Source of the DNA: Prevotella sp. 10(H) | GTDB taxonomy: Bacteria; Bacteroidota; Bacteroidia; Bacteroidales; Dysgonomonadaceae | NCBI RefSeq assembly: GCF_000711235.1 | Contig: NZ_JOMI01000007.1 | Span: 248,001 to 312,000, forward strand | Length of the DNA: 64,000 bases | Reading direction: 5' to 3' | In this document: piece by piece, positions 1 through 9,428 of the stretch | How the letters are laid out: the number at the start of each line of letters is the position of its first letter | Position numbering within the stretch: the stretch's first letter is position 1 | Position numbers and translations under genes: made by a program | The notes under the pieces: model-generated | Seen by the model: the letters and a program-made list of their open reading frames with translations, nothing else | Database searches by the model: none | Told to the model about the DNA's origin: nothing

Positions 1-2897
1 AGGAAAGGCAAACATGCCGGAAAGAACAACATTACATTTTCCGACTCCCTGAAATAAAGCTTCCAGATCGAAATTCTTGTAGCCGACTTTTATGTTTGCA
101 AAGTAATTGATCCTTGGTACGGGATTGCCAATAACAGATTTATCCCCGTCGTCAATTTCCCCATTATTATTTCTATCCAAATAGCGGATATCGCCCGGTT
201 TCGCATTTGCCATAACAGGTACTAAAGGATTTCCGGAAGCATCAAAATCACTTTGTTTGAGTAAACCGTCGGTCTCGTATCCCCAAATACTTCCTATGGG
301 ATAACCGACCCTGTTTATCGTATTCGAATCTGTATAAATATCTTCGTTACCGTATAGTTTTTCTATAGTGTTTTTATTATACGAAAATCCGGGACTGACG
401 GATATATTCCAATTGTCTTTGATTTTCCCATAGTAATTAAGAGATACTTCAAAGCCTCTGTTTCGCACCTCACCAGAGTTAATAGGTGCATTACCGTAAA
501 ATCCTGCAACATATGATACCTGCGGCTCCAAAATTATATTTTCTGTCAGTTTATCGTAATAATCCAAAACTAATTCCAGTTTGTTGTCCAAGATTGATAT
601 ATCCAATCCGGTGTCGAACATGTTGACCGTTTCCCATGTTATATCGGGGTTGCCTAAGCTCCTTTCTTCGCCGTTATTGTTATCGATAAGTGATTGATAA
701 CGATATAGGCCTATGTTTTCATTGCCTAGTTTTCCATATGATATCCTGTATTTCAGGTTGTTCACAAACTTAATGTTTTTCATGAAGCTTTCATTGTGTA
801 TATTCCATCCTGCAGCAATGGACGGGAAAGTTCCGAATTTCTTACCCGGCCCGAAGCGGGAGGAACCGTCGATGCGCCCGACTAATTCCAGTAAATAGCG
901 GTCGTCATAGGCATAATTGAATTTTGCATAACCGGATGCCAAGGTTCTTACTTCCCATTCTCCCGCATTGTATTCTTCCTGATTGTAACCTATTATCCCC
1001 ATAAGATAGTTTTTGCCGAATGATTTGGAATAATCGCCGGAAAGTCCCAGACTCTGATAAAATGTTCTGGCCTGTGACGATACCCGTTCTTGCTGCCATG
1101 TCTGAAGATGATTGCCTGTTTCGTAATCGAAGAAGTTGAAAACATCGCGTTTTCGCCGCTGTCTGTCGCTATTCAGACGGATAAAGAATTGTCCTTTTAG
1201 GTTCAAATTATCGAAGACATTCCAGCGGGGTTGAATATTTATAGTCGATTGTATATTTTCGATATCTTCTCTTCCACCTATCTCAGCATACGCCAAGGGA
1301 TTTACTATATCGACCCAACGCCCGTAAATTATTTTGCCCGAACCATTATCCGGATACTTTGGCAATACTGTCGGGGGCACTCTGTATATATCCTCGAGAA
1401 TCCGGTTGCCATCGCCGCTCGTTGTCCTGTTGGGCCGTTGGAGGTTCAGTCTTATTGCCATTGCATCCAGATTTACAGTGAATTTTGAAGCGAGATTTAT
1501 TGTCGTATTTGCCCGTATTGTAAACCTGTCGTATGATGTGTGCGGTATCATGCCATCCTGATAGAGGTAGTTTGCCGTAACTGCAAACCGTGCCAGATTA
1601 TTTCCGCCGCTGACACCCAGCGAATGACTGGTGATAGGATTGTTTTTGCTGATAATCAGGTCTACCCAATCGGTATCAGGATACCTTACAGGGTCTTCGC
1701 CGGATAGTGTTTTGGCTATTTCCCCGTCTTCCCTGTATAGCTCGGCATTTCCGGCATTCCTGCTGGCCTCGTTATACATTCGCATGTATTGTACGGCATC
1801 GACCGTTTTGGGCATATATACGGGTGACTGCATACCAAAATAACCGTCATATGTGAGGACAACTCGCCCTACTTTACCTCTCTTTGTGGTTATGGCAATA
1901 ACACCGTTTGCTGCTCGGGAGCCATATATAGCGGCAGCGGCGGCATCTTTCAGTACCGAAACACTTTCTATTGTAGAAGGGTCGATATGATTCATATCCA
2001 TAGGTATGCCGTCGACTAAAACAAGCGGGTCAGAATTCCCTAATGTGCTTATCCCGCGTATCTTTATCGCGGCGGCATCCCCGCCCGGTAATCCCGACCC
2101 TTGTGTGACATTCAATCCCGTTATGCCTCCTTGCAGCGATTGTGATATGGATGTAATAGGCTTTCCTGCAAGATTCGATTCTATGGGAAGCAAGGAAACC
2201 GCGCTGGCAATATGCTTTTTCTGTTGCTCGGTCATGCCTGTTATTACTACTTCGTCTAAAGTAGAAATCTGCTCCTGCAGAGGTATTATCAGATTTGTTT
2301 CCGATTTTATTACTTCAAACTCATAGATTTGGAAACCAAGAATTTTAAAAATCAATATATCACCTTTTTTTGCTTTTATGGTATAAAATCCGTCTGCATC
2401 TGTCAGGCTTCCAATGGTCGTACCTTTTACAGTTATATTCACCCCGGGTAAAGGTACAGGCGGTTCTCTTTTCTCCATAACAACCCCCCTCACTGTCAGG
2501 CTGCGCTCGTCCTCCATTACTTTTCGTGGCTGGGTGAGTTTGCTGATAAGGATATATTTGCCGTCGATTTTGTAATCGTATTCCCCCGATAAAACTGTGT
2601 TGAGAATTTCTGTAATAGTAGCATTATTAGCCTTGATGCTTACCGTCTTTTTTAAATCGATCTGTTCATTGTTATAAAAAAGGATAAACCCGCTCTTTTT
2701 CTGTATTTCTGCAAACACATTTTCCAGTTTTGTGTTTTGCATATTCAAACTGAATGATGTTGTCTGGGCATAACATTTGTTTGAAAAGATGAAACTGAAA
2801 AAGAGTGATGTTAACAGAAAGAATAATTTCAGGCTTTTGAATAGGATTTTGTAGGTCTTTCCCGAAATTTCCCGTCTCGTGTACTTTTTTTTTTCAT
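1..2897 (-). CDS. TonB-dependent transducer, SusC/FecA type with STN domain (3' end beyond window)
   Basis: Outer-membrane TonB-dependent receptor. The open frame runs from about 2880 to the left edge without a stop, so the C-terminal end of the barrel is missing. In order I read a hydrophobic signal segment ending NKCYAQ, an STN domain (SFSLNMQNTKLENVFAEIQ onward), a carboxypeptidase-like repeat (VKGTTIGSLTDADGFYTIKA), a plug with the SusC-family signature (IESVSVLKDAAAAAIYGSRA) and barrel sequence. An STN domain just downstream of an ECF sigma and FecR gene is the usual layout of a FecA-like transducer that signals to the anti-sigma factor. The only plausible start codon (2895-2897) is followed by ten A residues and is one base out of frame with the receptor; eight or eleven A would restore it. 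No in-frame ATG precedes the signal segment. The substrate is unknown. Confidence 0.9.
2885..2894 (-). repeat. A10 homopolymer directly after the receptor start codon
   Basis: Ten A residues (read on the minus strand) directly follow the ATG at 2895-2897. As printed, that ATG reads MKKKSTRDG and stops after 22 codons, while the receptor frame is shifted by one. The frame that encodes the signal peptide has an upstream stop (TAA) and no ATG. The run is therefore either a sequencing miscount, a frameshift mutation, or a slippage-prone switch. Confidence 0.85.
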
Positions 2898-2997
2898 AGC
2901 ATTAAAAATATATTACAATTACATTTATAAGAAATCAATTGCAGGGCGGCAGTTTTGATCTCAATTCCGGTCAAACGCTATCGGCCGGATGTTATTT

Positions 2998-4164
2998 TTA
3001 TCGGTAAACAGTTATTCTACTGCCATTTTTGGTATGTTTTATATTTGTTACTAATTCTATTTGCTTTAAGAATACATCGATAGGATTATGTTTGTCACAG
3101 CCGCCAGTAAACCGCTCGTAACGGATGTCAGGATCTTGATACTCAACGGTAAAATCATACCAGCGGGATAGCTTGGCAAATATCTGATCCAGCGTCTGAC
3201 CTTTGAAAAAGAATTCGCCTTTTCGCCATGCAGTATATAATTCGGTATCGACCTTTGCATTAACCACTTTTCCGGTTTCTTTTTGAAATGCTAAGTTATA
3301 ACCAGGATTCATATCAAAAAAGGAATGATTTGAATTGACTTTTACCTGTACTTTTCCGTTTATTAATGTAGTATTCACAAAAGAGTCCTCCTTATAAGCT
3401 GATACATTGAAAGATGTACCCAGTACTTTGATATCAACATCATTTGTATGTACAATAAATGGCTGGCCGTTATTAGCTACATCGAAATAAGCTTCTCCGG
3501 TGAGTGATACCGTACGTTTATCTTCATTAAACTGAGAAGGGTATGTCAGTTTTGTGCCGGAATTGAGGTATACTTTGGTACCGTCTTCGAGTTTCAGCTC
3601 ATATTCTCCACCAACAGGAATGCTAAGGGTGTGATATTCGGTTTTATTTGCATTGCCTGTTCTTTTATATGATAATCCTTGTAGTGTGTCGTTACTCATT
3701 AGGAAATTATTCCCTTCTTCCAAATTAAAGTTTTGTGTTAGGTCAAGTATTTTACCATTCGCTAATGTCAATATTACTTTTTTATTATCAAAGATTGTAT
3801 CTGTATTATTATCTGCAATTTTTATATTTTCTTTATTGTTATTGTAGATAAGGATAAATACAACGGATGAAATCATCAAGAATATAATTACGGACGCATA
3901 TTTTAGCCATGAAAGGTGATAAAACTTTTTATCTGGTTTTACATCCTTCTCAGGGAAGGAAAGCGATCGGGATATATTGGCATACATCTTCTCTTTATCG
4001 AATAATGGCTTCTGATCGTCATTGATAAGGGAATGATATAACTTTTCATTTTCCTTATCTTTTTTCAGCCACTCCTGAAATAAGGGATCATTTTCTTCTA
4101 TTTCGTTTGTCAAAACTTTGAGAAGTAGTTGCCATTTATCGAAATTATTTTTTATTGTTTTCAT
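2998..4164 (-). CDS. FecR-family anti-sigma factor
   Basis: Inner-membrane anti-sigma factor expected to hold the neighbouring ECF sigma and respond to the STN domain of the downstream receptor. 388 aa. The N-terminal cytoplasmic part (about 1-85) is followed by one membrane helix near residues 86-108 (YASVIIFLMISSVVFILIY). A FecR domain follows with the typical IPVGGEYELKLEDGTKVYLN and LTGEAYFDV motifs (about 178-275). A C-terminal DUF4974-like domain (FFKGQTLDQIFAKLSRWYDF) ends the protein. It lies 71 bp after the sigma gene and 100 bp before the receptor, all on the minus strand, so the three are probably one regulatory unit. Length and domain order are normal for Bacteroidota FecR proteins. 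Confidence 0.93.
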   Translation of the reverse strand: MKTIKNNFDKWQLLLKVLTNEIEENDPLFQEWLKKDKENEKLYHSLINDDQKPLFDKEKMYANISRSLSFPEKDVKPDKKFYHLSWLKYASVIIFLMISSVVFILIYNNNKENIKIADNNTDTIFDNKKVILTLANGKILDLTQNFNLEEGNNFLMSNDTLQGLSYKRTGNANKTEYHTLSIPVGGEYELKLEDGTKVYLNSGTKLTYPSQFNEDKRTVSLTGEAYFDVANNGQPFIVHTNDVDIKVLGTSFNVSAYKEDSFVNTTLINGKVQVKVNSNHSFFDMNPGYNLAFQKETGKVVNAKVDTELYTAWRKGEFFFKGQTLDQIFAKLSRWYDFTVEYQDPDIRYERFTGGCDKHNPIDVFLKQIELVTNIKHTKNGSRITVYR

Positions 4165-4235
4165 TTTATCAAATCTGCTTATTTATATAGCACGGGTGTT
4201 TGTGAAAGTATTATCATCCTATAGATAAATCTTTA

Positions 4236-4775
4236 TTAAAATAATATCATGCAAATTTTTTCACGAAGTATTCTGTATGCTTTCGATACTTGCACTTTCA
4301 CGGTATTCACCGAGATTCCTAATTGGTTCGCAACTTCAGTATATTTCTTTTTTTCTATAGTAGCCATTACAAAAATCTTTTTGCATCGTTCGGGAAGTTC
4401 GTCGATGGCTTTTACCATCGACTTCTTCAATTCTTCCGTATCATCTTCATGATAAGTAGTTTCTTCTACGATGTCTTTAATGATCAGTTCGCAGTCATGT
4501 ATATATTTTGAAGAATCTCGCAGGTAGTTTAGCGAAGAATTGTAGACAGCTCTGTATGCATAAGATAAAAATGAAGGGTTGAAATTGAGGTTCTGTTTGT
4601 TCAACCAATACCATATAAAAAAGTCCTGGACAATATCTTCTGCAACAGAATAATTGTTTGTTATATTAAATGACCAAATGCAAAGTTTCTCACTGTATTT
4701 GAAAAAGAGACTTTTAAAGGCATTTGTATCTCCGTTTTTTATTGCAAGAATTAAATCCTTCTCGGTGTTTTTCAT
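4236..4775 (-). CDS. ECF RNA polymerase sigma factor (Bacteroidota sigma-70 family)
   Basis: Extracytoplasmic-function sigma factor of 179 aa, expected to direct transcription of the receptor gene two positions downstream when released by the FecR protein. Region 2 is visible near residues 22-90 (FKSLFFKYSEKLC, YSVAEDIVQDFFIWYW). Region 4, a helix-turn-helix, is visible near residues 118-170 (LPERCKKIFVMATIEKKKY, QLGISVNTVKVQVSKAYRIL). The order sigma, FecR, receptor matches the ECF/anti-sigma/SusC-like triads that are common in Bacteroides and relatives. The start is the first ATG in a clean frame. Confidence 0.93.
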   Translation of the reverse strand: MKNTEKDLILAIKNGDTNAFKSLFFKYSEKLCIWSFNITNNYSVAEDIVQDFFIWYWLNKQNLNFNPSFLSYAYRAVYNSSLNYLRDSSKYIHDCELIIKDIVEETTYHEDDTEELKKSMVKAIDELPERCKKIFVMATIEKKKYTEVANQLGISVNTVKVQVSKAYRILREKICMILF

Positions 4776-4922
4776 TTTCTAAATCAGGCATTCTGTGTAT
4801 TCAAATAATCTTAAATTTGCACATTATAAATGTAACACAATTGGGGAGAAAAGTATTACCCTTTTAATATAAAAAAAGTGATAATTCTTTAAATGTATAC
4901 TAGATATGCTATAAGATAAATA

Positions 4923-4959
4923 AATAACCCTCTCAAAACTTTGTTTTGAGAGGGTTATT
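4923..4959 (-). terminator. Terminator after tRNA-Lys
   Basis: Perfect 17-bp inverted repeat around a three-base loop, beginning one base after the 3' end of tRNA-Lys on the minus strand. The stem is AATAACCCTCTCAAAAC and its complement. It is followed by an A/T-rich stretch, as expected for a factor-independent terminator. Confidence 0.8.
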
Positions 4960-4960
4960 G

Positions 4961-5033
4961 TGACCCCGGAGAGGCTCGAACTCTCGACCCAATGATTAAG
5001 AGTCATTTGCTCTACCAACTGAGCTACGGAGTC
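4961..5033 (-). tRNA. tRNA-Lys (anticodon CTT)
   Basis: Complete 73-nt cloverleaf on the minus strand. The acceptor strands GACTCCG and CGGGGTC pair, with discriminator A. The D arm reads GTAGCTCAGTTGGTAGAGC. The anticodon loop CTCTTAA gives anticodon CTT. The T arm reads GAGAGTTCGAGCCTCTC. No CCA is encoded. Confidence 0.96.
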
Positions 5034-5045
5034 GTTTGGTGAGTG

Positions 5046-5053
5046 CAAAAGTA
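5046..5053 (-). promoter_or_regulatory. Promoter -7 element for tRNA-Lys
   Basis: Minus-strand TACTTTTG, a match to the Bacteroidales -7 consensus TAnnTTTG, 13 bases before the tRNA 5' end. No clear -33 TTTG was found. Confidence 0.6.
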
Positions 5054-5081
5054 TAACAATTATTCTTTTTAAGGAAATTTT

Positions 5082-5114
5082 TTTGAAGAGAATCTTCCTA
5101 AATTACTACTTTTG
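5082..5114 (+). promoter_or_regulatory. Promoter of queC-queF
   Basis: TTTG at 5082-5085 and TACTTTTG at 5107-5114 are separated by 21 bases, matching both elements of the Bacteroidales consensus. This puts the transcript start near 5120 and leaves about 60 nt of leader before queC, which is where the candidate riboswitch lies. Confidence 0.7.
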
Positions 5115-5137
5115 TACCCGAAAGTCCGATCGCTTTC

Positions 5138-5173
5138 CGTGTATCTTAGGATCAACCACGTAAAAAACAAAGA
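5138..5173 (+). promoter_or_regulatory. Candidate preQ1-I-like riboswitch in queC leader
   Basis: The short leader can form an H-type pseudoknot. P1 is CGTG (5138-5141) with CACG (5157-5160). P2 is TCTT (5144-5147) with AAGA (5170-5173). An A-rich strand TAAAAAACAAAG (5161-5172) follows P1. An A-rich tail of this kind after a small stem is the hallmark of preQ1-I aptamers, which are known to lie before queuosine genes. The structure ends seven bases before the queC ATG, so control of translation initiation would fit. P1 is short (4 bp) and the loop is longer than usual, so this is a candidate only. Confidence 0.45.
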
Positions 5174-5179
5174 ATTAGA

Positions 5180-5836
5180 ATGAATAAAAAAGAACCGGCT
5201 TTGGTCTTGTTTTCAGGTGGACAAGACTCTACAACGTGCCTATACTGGACTTTGAAGAATTTCTCTTCGGTCCGTACCCTGTGTTTTACTTATGGCCAGC
5301 GCCACTCTAAAGAAGTGGAAGTAGCTCAAGCTATTGCTGCGCAGGCGGATGTTCCCTTTCAACTGTTGGATGCTTCGATAATCAGCCAGTTGTCCGTAAA
5401 CTCACTGACAAGTGATATCGTAATGGATGAAGAAAAGCCTGCCGACTCGTATCCCAATACTTTTGTGCCGGGGCGTAATCTCCTGTTCCTTACATTTGCG
5501 GCAGTGATAGCGCGTTCGCATGGTATACGGCATATCGTAACGGGAGTTTCCGAGGCTGACTACAGCGGTTATCCCGATTGTCGCGATACCTTTATAATGT
5601 CGGCAAATACCTCGATCAATCTGGCAATGGACGAGCATTTTCAAATACATACACCACTGATGTGGCGGGATAAAACAGCTGTATGGCAACTCTCCGACGA
5701 ACTCGGCGTCTTTGATATTGTGCGTACGCAGACGCTGACATGCTACAATGGTATTATAGCTGACGGTTGCGGGCATTGTCCTGCGTGTAAGCTACGTAAA
5801 CAGGGATTGGATAGTTACTTAAAAACAAGGAAATAA
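5180..5836 (+). CDS. queC: 7-cyano-7-deazaguanine synthase QueC
   Basis: ATP-dependent enzyme that converts 7-carboxy-7-deazaguanine to preQ0 in queuosine precursor synthesis; cytoplasmic. 218 aa, the normal length. The PP-loop SGGQDS is at residues 12-17. Four zinc-binding cysteines lie at 188, 197, 200 and 203 (CYNG...CGHCPAC). It sits behind a strong promoter and the leader described above. Its TAA stop shares one base with the queF ATG (TAATG), so the two are translationally coupled. The other pathway genes (queD, queE) are not in the window. Confidence 0.97.
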   Translation: MNKKEPALVLFSGGQDSTTCLYWTLKNFSSVRTLCFTYGQRHSKEVEVAQAIAAQADVPFQLLDASIISQLSVNSLTSDIVMDEEKPADSYPNTFVPGRNLLFLTFAAVIARSHGIRHIVTGVSEADYSGYPDCRDTFIMSANTSINLAMDEHFQIHTPLMWRDKTAVWQLSDELGVFDIVRTQTLTCYNGIIADGCGHCPACKLRKQGLDSYLKTRK

Positions 5837-6303
5837 TGGAAATAGAAGGATTAAGCCATCTCGGTGGCAAAACGGAATACAAAGACGATTACGCTCCCGA
5901 AGTGCTGGAAGCATTCGATAATAAGCATCAGGGAAACGACTACTGGGTAACATTCAACTGCCCTGAGTTTACCAGCCTGTGCCCGATAACGGGGCAACCC
6001 GATTTTGCAACTATCCACATCAATTATATTCCCGATGTAAAAATGGTGGAAAGCAAGAGCCTGAAGCTGTATATGTTCAGCTTCCGTAATCACGGTGCTT
6101 TTCATGAAGACTGTGTAAACATAATGATGAAAGACCTGATCAGGTTGATGAATCCCAAATACATCGAGGTGGTCGGTATATTCACCCCGCGGGGCGGTAT
6201 CAGTATCTATCCGTTCTGCAATTACGGGCGTCCGGATACCGAATATGAATCATTTGCCAAAGAACGCTTGCTGAAGCATAATCCTCAGCAGATATATAAA
6301 TAA
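5836..6303 (+). CDS. queF: NADPH-dependent 7-cyano-7-deazaguanine reductase QueF
   Basis: Reduces preQ0 to preQ1, the step after QueC. 155 aa, the short single-domain type. The active-site cysteine is C49 in [13 protein letters not shown], with D56 close behind. The family signature ESKSLKLY lies at 72-79 and is followed by [11 protein letters not shown], which carries the conserved H and E. The gene overlaps the queC stop by one base and is closed by a strong terminator, so queC-queF is a two-gene operon. Confidence 0.97.
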   Translation: MEIEGLSHLGGKTEYKDDYAPEVLEAFDNKHQGNDYWVTFNCPEFTSLCPITGQPDFATIHINYIPDVKMVESKSLKLYMFSFRNHGAFHEDCVNIMMKDLIRLMNPKYIEVVGIFTPRGGISIYPFCNYGRPDTEYESFAKERLLKHNPQQIYK

Positions 6304-6307
6304 CAGG

Positions 6308-6330
6308 AGAGGCACACGCCTCTTTTTTTT
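6308..6330 (+). terminator. Terminator after queF
   Basis: Stem AGAGGC (6308-6313), loop ACAC, stem GCCTCT (6318-6323) and a run of T to 6330. The stop codon of the convergent MATE gene (6329-6331) lies inside the T run. Confidence 0.85.
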
Positions 6331-7702
6331 ATCCTATTTTCGGCCTTTTCTTCTTTACTCTTCTGTATACAATGGCAAACCATGTAGGCAGGATGATACC
6401 TTTGCATACGGTAGATATTGCGATTGCCCACCATACACCCACAATTCCCATTTGCGAAGCCAGATAATAGGCCAGAGGTATGCGCAGTGCATTGAATGTA
6501 ATGCTGATAACGGCGGGCTCTATTGTACGGCCGATACCGTTAAACATGCCTTGCGTGGTAAGCTCGAACATCATGAATATCTGCACCAAGCCCATCACAA
6601 AGAGGTATTGCGCCCCGGCTTCCATTGCATTCTCTTCGGGTACAATGATACCGAATATCTGCGCTCCGAAAAGTATAAAACAGATACTCACAACAATCCC
6701 CAGACTGAGCATGACCCGTATTGTATAATAGTAGGCCTTTTTGCCTCTTTCGAGTTTATTGGCTGCGTAGTTCTGGGCGACAAAAGCACTCAGAGCCGTG
6801 GAAAATCCCTGCGATGTATTCCATGTGACGGCTTCGACTTGCCCGCCTGTTGTTTGTGTCATTAGCCCCAGATGTCCTCCATGTATAGAAGCTACGCGCG
6901 CCAGATTCATATTGATGATTGCATATAGTGAATTCATTATAGAAACCGGTGCACCGAGGAAGAAGATTCGCTTCAGATACATTCCTTTCGGCTTGATGAA
7001 GAAAGAGAACTTGCCGAGTATCCGATTCCCGATTCTTATCTGATAATAGAACAATGAGAATACAAACAGCTGCGCCACAACTGTTCCTATAGCTGCACCG
7101 TGCAGTCCGAGCCCCATCCAGAACATAAGTATCGGGTCTAATATCATATTCAGTACCAGCCCCATTGCATTGTTGCGGAACGGTATTACGCTTCGCCCTG
7201 CTCCGTTATAGATTCCTGTAAAGTTATAGGAAAGAAACTGGAACGGCAGGCTGATAGTCAGTATACGGAGATATAGCACGGCATCTTCCGTAATATCGGC
7301 TTCAAGTTTGAAAAAGGATAATATCTGATTGGCAAAGACAAACAGTATCGATACCCATACAATAGCCAATGTAATTGACGTGGTAGTAGAATGTGATGCA
7401 TAAATAGCGGCGCGTTTCATTTTCTTGGCGCCGATAGATTGCCCTACTGCTACTTCCGAACCTATCATTGCCAGATAGGCCACCGAAGAAGTCAGCCACA
7501 ATAGCATGCCAATAGCACCGATAGCAGCCTCCGACTTTGTAGCAATTTCGGGATGAGATACCGTACCCAGCCTTCCCACCCACGACATAGCCATGAGGGT
7601 GTATGCCATTTGCAGGAAGCTTGTTCCCATAAGCGGTAAAGCAAGGCGTATCAGGGTGGAGAATATCTTCCCTTCAGTTAGATTGAGTATCCCTGATTTC
7701 AT
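6329..7702 (-). CDS. MATE-family multidrug efflux transporter
   Basis: Cation-coupled efflux protein of the inner membrane, 457 aa with about twelve hydrophobic helices. The start MKSGILNLTEGKIFSTLIRL followed by ALPLMGTSFLQMAYTL is characteristic of the NorM/DinF-like MATE family. The second half repeats the fold (KRIFFLGAPVSIMNSLYAIIN). It lies 31 bp after the YihY-type gene on the same strand and could share its transcript. The substrate cannot be told from sequence. Confidence 0.9.
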   Translation of the reverse strand: MKSGILNLTEGKIFSTLIRLALPLMGTSFLQMAYTLMAMSWVGRLGTVSHPEIATKSEAAIGAIGMLLWLTSSVAYLAMIGSEVAVGQSIGAKKMKRAAIYASHSTTTSITLAIVWVSILFVFANQILSFFKLEADITEDAVLYLRILTISLPFQFLSYNFTGIYNGAGRSVIPFRNNAMGLVLNMILDPILMFWMGLGLHGAAIGTVVAQLFVFSLFYYQIRIGNRILGKFSFFIKPKGMYLKRIFFLGAPVSIMNSLYAIINMNLARVASIHGGHLGLMTQTTGGQVEAVTWNTSQGFSTALSAFVAQNYAANKLERGKKAYYYTIRVMLSLGIVVSICFILFGAQIFGIIVPEENAMEAGAQYLFVMGLVQIFMMFELTTQGMFNGIGRTIEPAVISITFNALRIPLAYYLASQMGIVGVWWAIAISTVCKGIILPTWFAIVYRRVKKKRPKIG

Positions 7703-7733
7703 TTGTTAGTGGCGGGTTTGCAGTGCATGAGGG

Positions 7734-9053
7734 TTATAAGTCTTTTAGCAATGTATTATTGCATTTGACATTTTGCGGATCGCGTATCGACAGTATCGTT
7801 TCCCATTCGCTCCTGAACTCAATGTCTTTGTCGATAACGAAATCTTCCGAACCATAAAGGTCAGCCTGTTCAAAGATGTAGCCTACCGTTATATGATTTA
7901 TATCCAGTGCAGGGATATAGGCGGGGACAAGATTGTCGCTCGACGGCGTTTCTACCAACAACCCTATTTCCTGCAGATAGAATAATGTATCGCTGGTCAG
8001 TTTAGTAGGTATCTTATAATACTCGGATAGTTCGTCGGCAATATAAGGAGTGTGACCTTTTTCGAATCGCTTAATAATCAGGGTCATAATCAGCAATGTT
8101 ACAAAATCCCTGTATCGGCGGCTGATATTGGATGTCTCATGCTCAAAGCTGAACTTATTCACATTCTGGAAAGCAAAGGATAGTTGCACGCCGAACAGCA
8201 CGAAGAACCATGTCAGCTGAATCCATAACAATAGTAAAGGCAATGCGGCAAAACTACCGTAAATGGCATTATACTTCGATATCCATATCTGACCGCTGAT
8301 ATACAGCATCTGGAATACCTGAAAAGCAACTCCGGTGAAGATACCTCCGAATAAGGCGCTCTTGAACTTGACCTTAGTATTGGGAATATATATGTACAGA
8401 ATGGTAAACAGCAGGATAGTAATAACGAAAGGTATTATCTTCATAATAGGACTGATAACAAGTCCTAAGATATATTGCTGTTCCGCCGTTGAATTTAGTA
8501 CAATCGTAATCCCTGCGTTGCAAATCAGAAATACAGGAGCTATAATGATAAGCGCCAGATAATCGGTAAACATGCGGAAGTAAGACCGTCCGTTTTTCAC
8601 CTGCCACATTTTATTGAAGTTGTCTTCAATATTAGACAGCAGGTTGATGACGGTATAAAGCAGCAATATGACACCTATCCCGAGAAAGACTCCGCCCTGC
8701 GCATATTCTATCGATTTGTCGATAAATGCGGTCGCCTTATTAAGCAATTCCTCCTGTCCTGCAAAATAACTGAATAGCTGGCTTTTGACGATATTCTGAA
8801 AACCGAATCCACGTGCAATGGCAAACAATACGGCGAGCAACGGCACAATCGACAACAGCGTACTGTAGGTAAGCGCCGATGCACGTGTGAAAAGCTGTGC
8901 CCCGTCTATATTGCGTATAGCAAGGATAAATGACTTTATTATGTTGTAAAAACCGATTCTCCGCGACGACTTGTCTTTCTTGTTTATGCGCCAGATGTCA
9001 TACGAAAGGAAGCGGATAATACGTTTTACAAAATTTGTTATTTTTTCGATCAT
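7734..9053 (-). CDS. YihY/BrkB-family inner-membrane protein
   Basis: Integral membrane protein of 439 aa. After a basic N terminus, residues about 30-310 contain the family hallmarks: ASALTYSTLLSIVPLLAVLFA, LLYTVINLLSNIEDNFNKMW, and the later helices with FVLFGVQLSFAFQNV. The last 130 residues are soluble and resemble a small winged-helix-like extension (RRYRDFVTLLIMTLIIKRFE, DELSEYYKIPTKLTSDTLFYL), which is common in Bacteroidota members. The family was once called ribonuclease BN, but that activity belongs to another protein; the true role is unknown. Confidence 0.88.
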   Translation of the reverse strand: MIEKITNFVKRIIRFLSYDIWRINKKDKSSRRIGFYNIIKSFILAIRNIDGAQLFTRASALTYSTLLSIVPLLAVLFAIARGFGFQNIVKSQLFSYFAGQEELLNKATAFIDKSIEYAQGGVFLGIGVILLLYTVINLLSNIEDNFNKMWQVKNGRSYFRMFTDYLALIIIAPVFLICNAGITIVLNSTAEQQYILGLVISPIMKIIPFVITILLFTILYIYIPNTKVKFKSALFGGIFTGVAFQVFQMLYISGQIWISKYNAIYGSFAALPLLLLWIQLTWFFVLFGVQLSFAFQNVNKFSFEHETSNISRRYRDFVTLLIMTLIIKRFEKGHTPYIADELSEYYKIPTKLTSDTLFYLQEIGLLVETPSSDNLVPAYIPALDINHITVGYIFEQADLYGSEDFVIDKDIEFRSEWETILSIRDPQNVKCNNTLLKDL

Positions 9054-9428
9054 TCAGTATCTAAAATATAAACAAAGATAATCTGTTCTTCTAACATTTT
9101 AAGTATTTCTTAATAGGAAACGTATATCTATTGTATATTGTTGTAAAATAGCTATCGTCAGCGTCCGATTATTTAAAAAGTAACAAAAGTAACGAAAATC
9201 AATTAGCGAATTAGTAAATGTGCCAGTGTGCCAATGAAGCAATCGATAAAACACGAACCCATAATTTCTTTTATATTCATTAATTATATTTAGTTAAAAA
9301 GTAACAAAGGTAACAGTTGTTTACTGTTTTTGTTTGGTTGTAGTTTTATTATTAAGTTCATCTTTGCATTGCCCGAAAGGAACACAGCAATTTCCGATTG
9401 TACAGCATAAAAAATCAGGATACAATAA
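9054..9428. other. 375-bp intergenic stretch with two GTTAC-type repeats
   Basis: No gene seen. Two copies of an A-rich motif lie here: AAAAAGTAACAAAAGTAAC at 9176-9193 region and AAAAAGTAACAAAGGTAAC at 9296-9314. Their reverse complement (GTTACyTTTGTTACTTTTT) resembles the motif that precedes the displaced RHS cassettes at 47988, 50920 and 52130 and follows the last one at 54135. Confidence 0.55.

Noticed and set aside
9174-9315. CRISPR-like spacing of the GTAAC repeats
   Set aside because: Only two short A-rich copies 120 bases apart, with no repeat-spacer regularity; no cas gene in the window.
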